A stretch of DNA of 58,739 bases from Didymodactylos carnosus (taxonomy: Eukaryota > Rotifera > Eurotatoria > Philodinida > Philodinidae): positions 1 through 58,739 of the forward strand of contig CAJNOQ010000262.1 in the NCBI GenBank assembly GCA_905250885.1. Reading direction: 5' to 3'. The notes below the pieces were generated by a model. The model had not been told where the DNA came from, ran no database searches, and saw only the letters and a program-made list of their open reading frames with translations. The translations under genes and the position numbers were made by a program. Below, in pieces: positions 36,628 to 47,232 of this stretch; the stretch's first letter is position 1, and every line of letters starts with the position of its first letter.

Positions 36628-39600
36628 GATCCAAAAAAACCCAAGAGTCCCAATAAAATAACCGTTGAATGCCAAATATCAATCGCTTAAGTGTTTAAAA
36701 AATGTTTTCATCATCATTATATTTTCAGAAAGATTTTGTCAACATAGCAACACTATCGCCCAAGTCGACTCAAACGGGGAATATAAGCGATTGAAACGAT
36801 TTACTCCTTCGGTACGCGTTTGAACGTGTTTCCAACGCGTGGAAATTGTTCACATTACTTCAAACTTGTGCGCAGTATGATTTTTCAACATGCAGTTAAC
36901 TGTCGTTCCAACATAGTGTTATGCTAATCATATATATTTTTGGGTCAAGATAAACTACAATGAAAAAAAAGGTTAAGCTGTGCTAGAACAAAAAGTTAAG
37001 CTTGAGCTTAGTGCTAGCGTGTTTTTGATTCTCTCCAATAGAGTATCATAAATTCGCTTTATATCTTTTGTTCTGTATTTTTTGTTTAATGGAAGAATTC
37101 GATGAAGAACGACCAACAAACATTCTTTGCAAACTACCAAGACTTTTTTGCCAAAATCCGGGAAAAGACACGTTTCGGCGAGGCCTTGAAAACGAATTTT
37201 TCCTTGCTAAAGCAGAGAAAAAAAAAGTCAAGTCAAGGATACAACGAAGTAGAGGTTTTCACAGATGTTCTTTCGATTGACGGGCTCAGACAAAGTTTCC
37301 AAAGATATTTTAAGTTCGGTTCTCCAGAAACCTAGGTTTCCTACAAAACCTTTTCCAAAGTATAATTTGACAAAACGGAATCGCCCATTCGATTTCTTAG
37401 GTCACATAATCTATCTTCTGAAGGTTTAGCCGCATGAAGCCTTCCGATTTTATAGGTCTATTTTTATCCGACTTTTACCTAGACATGTCAGACTTATGAT
37501 AAAAAAACGAAGCTTGGGTCTTCTCTTGTTCAGTCAGGAGAGGACAAAAACTGAGGTGAAACAATTGAGTATCATTTTCCTATGGATAGTATTTCGTCTC
37601 GAAGTTGAAAACGAAAAGAGACAGAAACTTACGGTTTCCATGGATAGACCCAACACACTTTTTTGCATTTTTACTCCGAAAAATGCAAGTTTAGTACACT
37701 TATCTGATTCTCAGTAAATCAGAAAGGAGGTATGACATTTTTTGAGCACTCGAGAACCACTGATAGAAGTATGATTTTTACAAAAAGCGAAGCGAGTTAA
37801 AACAAAAATTTTTGCACCAAAGATGGATAGAACTTCCTGAATATTTGATAAAACCCTACAAGAGTCTGGCTTAGCCAAAACCGAGAACGAGGCCGAACCA
37901 TGAGCTTCGGACGAACGGTACCAGATTTATCAGAATCCCTCAGCTGCATAATGCTACTTTATCGAATTTCGAATTTTTTAGAAGCAAAAGCAAGTGAAAA
38001 TATTCGGACTAAGTGAGAATTTAACTGAATCGACTGAAGATATTTTCCAGAGCAAACTGAAAACGTTCACAGGTTTTTTCTCTAGATCAATTTTAAGATT
38101 AGTGTTATGGATATGTCACTTAGTTTGCTGCTTGATCATGCAGAGTTATTTCAATTTATAATAAGAAACATCAGATCGTGTTGATACACGACCGTTAATA
38201 AAGAACTGCTACTGTAACTTTTTTTTGCGATGTCTAGAGTCAGTCCATCGAATCTTATCTTAATCGGCATTGCCAAATGGTATTCTCAGATACTTCACAG
38301 TAAATGAATCAAAAACATTTTTTTTGAAATTACACAGCAAAAGTGATTTACTAATTTCCAAAAGCTTATTCCAAGCCTTCAAATGATTTCTAATAAATTC
38401 TATGAATCCCACTTGATGTTTTTTTCTACTAAGAGCCCTTTCTCTCTCGGTGCACATCGAAAACTAGCGATGTTGTTTGTTAAAAATGGTGAAGAACGTT
38501 GAGCAGTCGAGATGTGCCCGAATTTACTAGTTGCCAAGTGAGAAGCAAACGATAGAGTCGAAGGCTGAAATATAACGAGATGGAGCTGGTAAATAAAGAC
38601 CAAGTCTTCTTTACGTATGTATAATTATTTCTCTCTTTGTCATGTTTATTGAGATTGTTCATGAAACACAGCTGGATGTCAACTGTTCTGTAAAAAAATA
38701 CATAATCCACTTATATATCAGCATCAAGCGAGCGGATTTTTATGTGGCAAAAAAGGGCAAATGAATGGTATTGGTTTCATTACAGTGTAATAGCGTGTAG
38801 CATCTGTGATCGTCACAATAGCAGATAATAATAAAAAAAGTTTGTCAGCGTTGCTCTTATGGAGCAAAAAGTGTGAAAACTTCCGTGACCTTTACTAGGG
38901 GCAGTAAGCCTTCCAGCAAAAACACTGGCGCGGCTATATTTCTACAGCCTTACCTACTAACGTTCTTGCTTATTCTTAACAAGAAATTAAGGTTATGTAA
39001 ATTTCATTTTAAGACTATGTAAACCCCATCTACATGTGATTAAGACTATGTAAATCCCAACATTTTTCGAGGCCCACTTCCCCCTAGGATTCTCTCTATA
39101 AAAATAAATTTCAAACTTCCATCTCCTTCGGAGAACGGACGTGTCCTTGGAAGTTTTCACAAAAGAGCTTTTTGAGACAATTCCAGCTGTCTACGTTTTT
39201 TTACTCAATAAAAAATAACGGTACTACAACAAAAATGCAGAGGTCCCTATACACTTTACGTTTTACCAAAGTTGGGATCACCGACAAAATCACATGCGAA
39301 TGCTAGAGAAACTACTCAATCGAAGACAAAACCCAGATGGCAGCATAGTTACCATGTTTTCACACAGGCTGTATGTCTTGGATGATGAATAGCCAAGATT
39401 GGACAATTTTCACGTACAGGCCCTTATTTAAAAATCTGAAATTTTCGAAACAGGAAACGACACGATTATCTATGATTTCCACAAATAAAATGTTCAAATC
39501 TCGGATTCATTCAGTTCTCTTTTGTGGTCATACGTCGGGCCAGCGGCTCGAAAAGTGATGGATTTTCAAGATAAGACAAGAACAAATTGATTTTATGCTG

Positions 39601-40860
39601 ATTATAGCCGATAATGATCTTTGCATAGATGTTGGTTACTTTTTTAAATTTTGCTCCAGTTCTTCGTAATCCTGCTATCGACTTTTGCAACTGACATGTG
39701 AGCTTATTCGATATGTCGAACGAGTACTTTTTCGACGTGTAATAATCTTTTTTCATCGTTATCACCGAGCTGACTCCCATTGACGAGCCATAGTCGAAGC
39801 TACGTCAAGCGAGGTCTCTTGGAATTGGCCTTTGTTATGTATGATGCAAGTGAAGATATGCTTCGAGCCACGACCACCTGTGGATGCACGCAAGTGGCAA
39901 GACGATCACGGCCAGTAACCGACGAGGAACGACTCACACTATGCGTTTTCGCCCGTAATATTAGGGCACTTGTAATCTCCAAAGTATCAACGCTCTACTG
40001 TCCAATATCGTACAAATATAATCGAATATGAGAGATTTCTTCAGTCAGCTGAGAGAAGACACTGATCGATCTCAGTAAATGCACGGTAGAATATATCCTC
40101 ATATAGCGGGTGACGAGCCAGTGAAAAACATCACTTCCAGCATTATCCGCTTGTCAACGTCAGACATGTAAGACGCCGTTCAGAAAATACGTAGCCATGG
40201 GAAGGGAGTCGGCTGCGCCGGACTACGTAGCCAAATGCATTCTCTTCCTCACTCACCACTCGCTTCTGTGACATCTGATTTCTTAGAAACCTAGGACTAT
40301 ACCGAAGATCCCGAATGGTTTTAGCACTAGTCGACTACCGGTAACAATGAGTTACGAGCAATCTTCTTACAGTCGATGGGTTCTTTTCAGCTGGAATCAA
40401 GAGTACAGACAGAGCATGTCCACCTCTGCTATTGATGTTTTAAGGGTTCAAAGTGGAAAGCACCAAAAATTTACGTCGCATTCGTCGATTGATTTGACAT
40501 TAATTCAGTGCTGCTGTTTCCTTATCATTTTTGGTGATTCTCACTTTTATGATCCTTTTTCCTTAGAAATCTTTTACGTCTTGTCTAAGAGAACCATAAG
40601 CTTTGTGATAGCATCAAATGATAGCTGTTGGTCACAATCTCTCACAAATACAGTGTTCGTTAACAAAAAAAAAATCAGGTGAAACAGTCATCATCACTGT
40701 TTATAATTCAGTCTTTCGAGTTCAGAATCTCACATTAAATATTACGGTCGATTTTTCAGAAGAGCAAAGCGCTCATTTCTGACACATCGCAACGCAAGGT
40801 TAACTCGCAATTATTAAGACCTCTTTCCCTAGACGACCGAAAGTACGGAAACCAGATAAG

Positions 40861-41235
40861 AAGCTTATAGAAATCTTATGAAAATCTTATATGCTCCAGT
40901 CGAGAGAAATGCATACTGTAATTATAAGAATCTTATAAGAACTGAATAAGATTTCGGTAAGATTTTAGTTTTATAATTTTCTTATAAGATTCTTATAATC
41001 TTATAGTGCCTTATAAAAAATGTTCAAAAATTTCAAAGTTCAAAACTCTGCCCTCATCCTCCAGGCAACAAAAAAAGCTTTTTTTGTTTTTTGACTATAA
41101 GAATCGTATAAATTTTTATAGGAATCTTATAAGTTTCTTACATAAGAATCTTATAAGCACAGTATGCATTTCTATCGACTGTAGCATAAGATTCTTATCT
41201 GATTCTATAAGATTCCTATAGGAATCCTATATAAG
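40861..41235. repeat. Foldback region rich in TTATAAGATTC motifs
   Basis: GAGAAATGCATACTGT at the left (about 40903) pairs with ACAGTATGCATTTCTATCG at the right (41159-41177), continuing outward through multiple AATCTTAT units. The core motif AGAATCTTATAAG occurs repeatedly in both orientations. Confidence 0.65.
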
Positions 41236-41501
41236 ATTTGATCTCTGGGGTTTGACCTTTGTTCTTTTTGCAGCACTACCGATTGATAACAACAAAGTAC
41301 CGAGAGTCAGTGGTGGATCCAGCATGGGACGACCATCCCTGTTCGAAAAATAAGCATACGCTACCTTGGCAGTCTCTTGGCACTCCAGTAAGTAGCTAGA
41401 TAGACGCAGACTTTCTTATCTAGTATGCCAGGCGCACAGAGAACTAGAGCAGTGGCAGATCCATAGCAGAAAACAACAATCATTTAATCACTTAAAATCA
41501 G

Positions 41502-41667
41502 CAATTAATCGCAATTAACTGATGATTTTCGTGATTAATCGCGATGGTTGACAAAGTCATCGATTAATCGCGATGCACGAAAAAATTATCATTTAATCGC
41601 GATTAAATGACCATTTTTTCCCGAATCGCGATTGAGCGTCGATTTTTTCAACCATCGCGATTAATCG
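41502..41667. repeat. Cluster of six TTAATCGCGATTAA-like palindromic motifs
   Basis: Copies start at about 41502, 41533, 41562, 41592, 41623 and 41653, so spacing is close to 30 bp. Each is a variant of the self-complementary core ATCGCGAT, usually flanked by TTA or TAA; the first is ATCGCAAT. Confidence 0.8.
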
Positions 41668-43390
41668 ACAAAAATGAAGCGATTTTCAGCACATGGGGAT
41701 GCCCAGACCCAGTTACTAGGAACGGTAACTGGAATTGTCTCATGACTACTTTCACACTTATTTTGTACGCGTTCCGAACAAGACGTACACGTGTGGTCAT
41801 CGCTGAAAGGAATCCAAACGTTTAAGTATAACAGAATTTATCATAGCGGCATATGTAAGATGGCAAGAGCTCCACGCTTGTACGAAGCATGCGTTTGGAA
41901 CGTGTATGAAACATTTGAAATGCATACGTTGTCCGTTTGAGTCCACTTGGGCGACAGAAGGAAACTCTGCAACTGCTCTTCATCATGGAGGCAAGAGTTC
42001 GTTTTTTATAGGACGAGAAGAAGAAGTATTAAACGATAGCTGGTAAAATGTGGCCGTGGGTGAAGGGAGTGCGATGGTTTCCCGGTGAAACAAAACGTAG
42101 CCATGAATTGACGGTCAACAATAAATATCGCAAAGGCTAGTTGTCAATTTTCGAAACGTACAGAGTAACAATATCAAAGCATGAAAAGTGGGGTATTCAG
42201 TTTATTTTATTTACAAGATTAGAATATTTTTTGATAAAATTCGGTGAACTGCGTATTTTTTCAGGATAAATTTTAACAAAACTCTTTTTTCCCACCAATG
42301 ACACATGAAAGATTTCTTCTCAAAATCTGAGAAGAATTTGTAACTCCATATCCACGAATTAGAGGTATCAGGGGCTCGATCAGAGGAGTGCTAGCTCCTT
42401 CCTGGAATCTTTGACTTTCCGCTAAAATTTTTGACGTGTTTTTCTGCTGCTAAAAATATGACATTGGTGAAAAACTGTTTATACCGAATTTTGTGTGGAT
42501 TTTCTACGCGGATATTTAGAAAGGAGCGTATCTTTTCTGATTGCGCGAAAGTCTGTCTTTCTTCTGTAACTATCTCATGTGTGATTAGTTAATTTTTAAA
42601 AGTTTTTTAGAAGTTTTCCGCTCCAAGTTTAGCGCCTCCGACAAAAAACAATCTGATTTTGAGAGTTATTCCCCCCGTTTTTCCAAAATTCGACGTCGAA
42701 CACGCTGTAAACAGTATGACAAAACCTTAGTAATGTCATGATAAAGGTGTGACATTGAATTGAGAAAAAATTGATTGCCATATTTTAATCGTAGTAAAGC
42801 TTTACTTTTGTTGTGTTTTTTTACAACGCATTACATCAAATAGATTCATCCAGTATTTGATATATTTGTTTCGCTGTCGTTTCTCCTTCTTTTATCCTCC
42901 TAATTCAGCTGTTATTCTTGCTAAAAGTATGTTTTCTTTTTCTTTCATAAAAAAACATCACAGGCGTATGGCACTGTCTTTATCATTGTTGACTCTAACT
43001 GAAAGTAAAAATTAGTTTCTTAGTAATTACTGAATCTATCATTTGTTACTGTTATAATTATTTTTATACTATTCTGTTTGATTGATATCATCTTTTATGA
43101 ACTGGCAACAGAAATGGAAAACGTCTAATCTCTGTTCAGAACGAGAGGGCGAAAAGTAAAAGTTATTCTGATATAATTGATATCACTATTAAAAAGTTTT
43201 GGATATTGATATGTATCAATTTCTTCTTCTTCCACGTTAAATTGAAACAAGAGAAGAAGAGTTGTTTGTTTGTTTACTTTACTAACGAAAGTATACTATA
43301 GGATATATATACTGTGATAGTAGCGATTCTATATTTGTTTAAAAGAAATTTTCTCTGTTACTGCTTTATTTGTATCGTATTTATCGTTAT

Positions 43391-43396
43391 TTCCAG
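43391..43396 (+). promoter_or_regulatory. 3' splice acceptor immediately before the phosphatase start codon
   Basis: TTCCAG after a T-rich tract ends 5 bases before ATG 43402. It fits a spliced-leader trans-splice site, a 5' UTR intron, or an upstream coding exon, since the frame (xAT GAA ATG) is open. Confidence 0.5.
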
Positions 43397-43401
43397 ATGA
43401 A

Positions 43402-46400
43402 ATGAAGTTAGTCATTTGTGTTATTATTGATAAAGAACGAGATGCCATATTATTATGTGAACAACAATATAATCGTGGATATTGGTATGTTGATTCTGTC
43501 CTTCGACTAAAATTAATGTTCTATTAATTAATTAATAATTGTAGGTTTCCATATGATGAACTGAAACCAGGTGAAACTCGTGTATTAGCAGCTAAACGTA
43601 TTTCCTTGAAGGTAGGTATTTATATTATAGTAATATTATCTGTAAAGTGAAATGTTTAATAAATTTTTTCCATTTAGGCTTGCTCAAGTGACTGTGATCT
43701 CGTAACATTACTGAAAATACGCTGTTGTGATCAATTGCCATGCTTTCAAAGTTTTCAAACTTTTTATCTTTTGAATCGTGGCAAAGCAGTATGTATTTCT
43801 CGTTTTCTCTTCATAGTTATGTTCAATTCTTTTTGTATTTTAGGCGAGGAACAATTCAATCAGTACAAATCATGTTTGGATGACGTTAGAACGTCTGAAG
43901 ACAGCAGTGAAAAATCGAGAATTACTCGGGATGGAACCGTTGTTTCAATTGAAATCGATATTAGAAAAACAACAGTCACATGGTTAGTATAGATAAATAA
44001 ATAGAAAAGTTCGATTTTAAAAACCATATCATTTTTCTGTTGCATTTTAGAAGATCCTATTCTGGGTAGTCAAGTAATTGAAGAACCAGTGTTGCAATTT
44101 ATTGAATGTAAACAACCCGATCAAAATAATCAAACAAATGCATCACCTCAAGAACAGCTAATCGGATCTGCTAAATTTAATGCTAAAAGTATGTGTTGGT
44201 TATTTTTATAACAAAATTTGAAAACAAAATTATAGACGATACATATTTTTCTTTGTTATTGTAGTTCAGGAAAAAGTGTTCAAAGAATTTTATTCACATA
44301 CATTTCCAAGTGAATATATGAGTTATCAAACATTTGGCGAAGCAATGGATAATAAAATTTTGGCACCCGATAAACATAAATTACAGCATTATTTTAGAGC
44401 ATTCGACTCACAACAAAAGTCATATTTAACCTATTCAGAGTATCTGCTAGGTATATTTCCTCTTTCTTTTTAACGAATTTATTTACTCATATTCCTATGA
44501 TATTACACTATTTTGTTTTGGAGAAAAAAAGATAGTTTTGGGGTTGTAGTGTCAACATTCATAACCGATGGAGAACTTTACCTTTGTAGTCCTTTGCCTA
44601 CAATGATAGATAAAGCTTTTTAATCTTAGATATTTTGATAGTGTCTTTATCTTCTTAAATTCTGGTAAAATCTTATGAACATTGTGAAGCAAATAGTTTT
44701 GCTTTACATTATATTACTTCCATTTTAGGCTTAGCAGCTTTGGATCCGAACACGTCTCATGGCGGTGCACCTGCTGAACAACGGTGTCGTTATATATTTC
44801 GATTTTATAATACAACTAACAGTGGCTCAATTTCAATTGATGAATTTAGGTATTTTGTTTGACTTTTTTCTTTTTTTGTTACCGTTTCTATGTTTCTCTC
44901 TATATTTTTCTTCCTAGAGAGTTACATGCTGATGTACAAAATCTAAAAGGTGGTAAAACAAATATTAACGGTGATCCACCACCCTACAACGAAGTTCTCG
45001 CGGCATTTAAGTAAGTGAGCTACCGTTATGCTATTCGATGGTAATTTTAATTTTAATTTTGGATTTAGTTCATTCAGTATACAAACAGATCATAAATTAC
45101 AATTAACAGATTTTCTCAATTCTGTTGGTCAATTAAAATATCGAGGTACATCCGTTCTATTTCGTTTAAATTCAAGTGTGCAAGAGCTATTGCGAGTGTC
45201 AAAGTAAGAACAAGAGAGAAAAATCAACGGCATGTGTAACTGTTATCGAATTTATGGTATCTTTTAGACGATACAAGGAGTCTAAATCAGAATCTTCATT
45301 TGATAAATGTAAGCATCTTCTATCTTGCTAATAAGGTGTCATTATTTTGATCTTTCATTTTTTAGCCGTACCAAATCAACCGTACGAAATAGCTGATCAT
45401 TGTGTGACGTTAAAAAAATCTGGTACATTGGCACAAGTCGAATCGTTGCGAACAATGATTAATCGAAATGCTGATCAGTTAAGTTATACGACGGAAAATG
45501 CATTCAAAAATCTGCCACGTTCTTCGTCGGAGGAAATATTCGATCGTGTAAGTAGAAAAATGATTTTTGCTTATATTTGAATAATTTGTTTATATTCTTT
45601 TAAGCGCACAGTGGCAACCGATATACAAGATTCACTAAGATATTTTGAAAAACGTGATCAAACAAAAGTATGTTGAGTTGATACATCGAGTACAAAAAAT
45701 GTTCTGTTTTTTTTCATTTAAAGGAGGCGTTGACGTGGACACCTAGTTCGTTTGCAAGTTTAGCCAAATGCATTATTAATTTGTGTAAAGAAGTACGTGA
45801 AGTGATAAAACGTGAACCCAGATGCTTAAAAGTATCGTCGCCTTGCTACATTTTAGGTACATATTTTTTGTTATATTTTTTCTGAAAAATAACATGTTTG
45901 TTTGCATAGTTTAGGCGATATTCATGGTAATTATCAAGATTTAGTTTGTTTTGAAAAGTCTTTGTGGCGCGCAACACCATTGCTATCTCCAGCCTCATTT
46001 GTTTTTCTGGGCGATTTTGTCGATCGAGGAATTCACGGATTGGAGGTAATGAATCATTAAGATCAATATAACGCAGCTTTATAGCTGTTCAGTTCAGTTC
46101 TCCCAATGTACATTTCTTCTCAAGCGTTTTCACTGAAAGGCTTTACTAGAGCATTCGAGTATTCTATCAAATGCATCTCGCTATTGTTAAAGTATATCCG
46201 GGACTATTTGGTGTTTTAGGTTATTATCTATTTATTAGCAGCAAAATATCAATGCCCGAAAAAGGTCGTCTTATTAAGAGGCAATCATGAAATACGTAAA
46301 GTACAACAAATGTTCAGTTTTTATCGGTAAGTTGTTCATTTTTTAATTAGAAATTAATTTACACTTTATTTTTCATTTGTGCTTAGGGAATGTATGACAA

Positions 46401-47151
46401 AATTTGGTGATTCACTCGGTAAAGAAGTATGGGAAGCGATCAATACTGTCTTCGATGTTTTACCATTATCTGCTGTAATTGACGATAAGGTGAGTATTAA
46501 CGATAGTAATCTACCAATATTCTTCTACTATAAACTGTTTGTTTTTAGATTTTATGTTTACATGGTAAGCACTTGTTAATAATTGAGACTGAAAAAAGCA
46601 GAAAAAATGTAAGTTCTCTCGTTTTTGTTGATCAGGGGGTATTCCAAGTCCATTAAATTGTCCCGGTGATTTTATTACAACAGTGAATGAAATACCGAAT
46701 CCATTGAGCGATCCAGAAAACGAGAGCCCACTTGCTTGGGAATTAATGTGGAATGATCCTTATAGCATTGATTCAACAAACCAAGCTCCAGTCGGAGCAA
46801 CCGGTGGCTTTTTTAATAATACAAGACGTAGTACTGGAAATTTTTTTACAACAGAAGCATTAGTGGCATTTCTAGAAAAAAATAGTTTTACTCATGTTGT
46901 GCGAGCTCATGAAGTACAACAAGTTGGTTTTAAGGTAAAATTGTTATTTAAGTTTGCTTTCATAGTTGCTATTGAGAAATTTTTGTCTTGTCTAGCTCAC
47001 AGGAAGGCTCATTGTTCTATTGTAGGTACAATTAAATGGACGATTGTTAACTGTATTTTCATCTTCACATTACTGTGGTGGCACTAACGAAGCGGCAACT
47101 GTACTATGTGATTCTGGTAAACTTCGATTAATAAAACTGGATACAACTTGA
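43402..47151 (+). CDS. Nudix-like / EF-hand / PPP-family Ser/Thr phosphatase fusion protein
   Basis: Exons: 43402-43484, 43545-43611, 43678-43788, 43844-43982, 44051-44188, 44265-44450, 44729-44849, 44918-45010, 45069-45203, 45268-45308, 45366-45547, 45605-45667, 45724-45856, 45915-46045, 46220-46326, 46387-46489, 46549-46564, 46636-46934, 47026-47151. All phases agree; 757 residues. Residues 1-90 look like a Nudix fold ([36 protein letters not shown]), but the catalytic REUxEE is missing. Two EF-hands follow: loop 227-238 ([12 protein letters not shown], degenerate) and loop 269-280 ([12 protein letters not shown], near canonical). The phosphatase domain, 498 to the end, has GDIHG (498), GDFVDRG (530), RGNHE (561), HGG (616) and RAHE (706), so all six metal ligands and the catalytic His are present. 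Family knowledge: protein dephosphorylation with two metals; Ca2+ control is inferred. A splice acceptor lies 6 bp before the ATG, so an upstream coding exon cannot be excluded. Confidence 0.92.
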
Positions 47152-47226
47152 GAAATATGTGTGCATCTCTTTCTTTCTTTCCTTCCTTCTTCCAAAGACT
47201 GTGATGGTGTGTATGGAACAAAATAG

Positions 47227-47232
47227 AATAAA
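47227..47232 (+). terminator. Possible poly(A) signal of the phosphatase gene
   Basis: AATAAA 76 bp after the stop codon. Another A/T-rich candidate follows near 47332. Confidence 0.45.

Larger units (their letters stand above)
36757..41953. mobile_element. 5.2 kb interval bounded by 21-bp inverted repeats (possible DNA transposon)
   Basis: 36757-36777 and 41933-41953 are reverse complements at 20 of 21 positions, both starting CGCCCAAGT. Sequence just inside the ends is only weakly similar. No transposase was recognised inside and the flanks show no clear target duplication, so the element status is tentative. Confidence 0.35.
35724..43401. other. Repeat-rich intergenic region
   Basis: No host gene recognised. 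The GPCR 3' UTR lies first, with AATAAA at 35897 and 35917. Then come the foldback element 36392-36627, a 21-bp inverted pair at 36757 and 41933 spanning 5.2 kb, a TTATAAGATTC-rich foldback (40861-41235) and an ATCGCGAT motif cluster (41502-41667). Short open frames around 39.5-40.3 kb in GC-richer sequence show no family similarity. Confidence 0.65.

Noticed and set aside
37046-37335. Three overlapping open frames of 60-77 codons
   Set aside because: They lie on both strands with repetitive Lys-rich translations and no family match; treated as non-coding.
39511-40031. Overlapping open frames on both strands in GC-richer DNA
   Set aside because: No domain, no phase-consistent exon chain and no known family; GC-rich sequence has fewer stops, which explains the frames.
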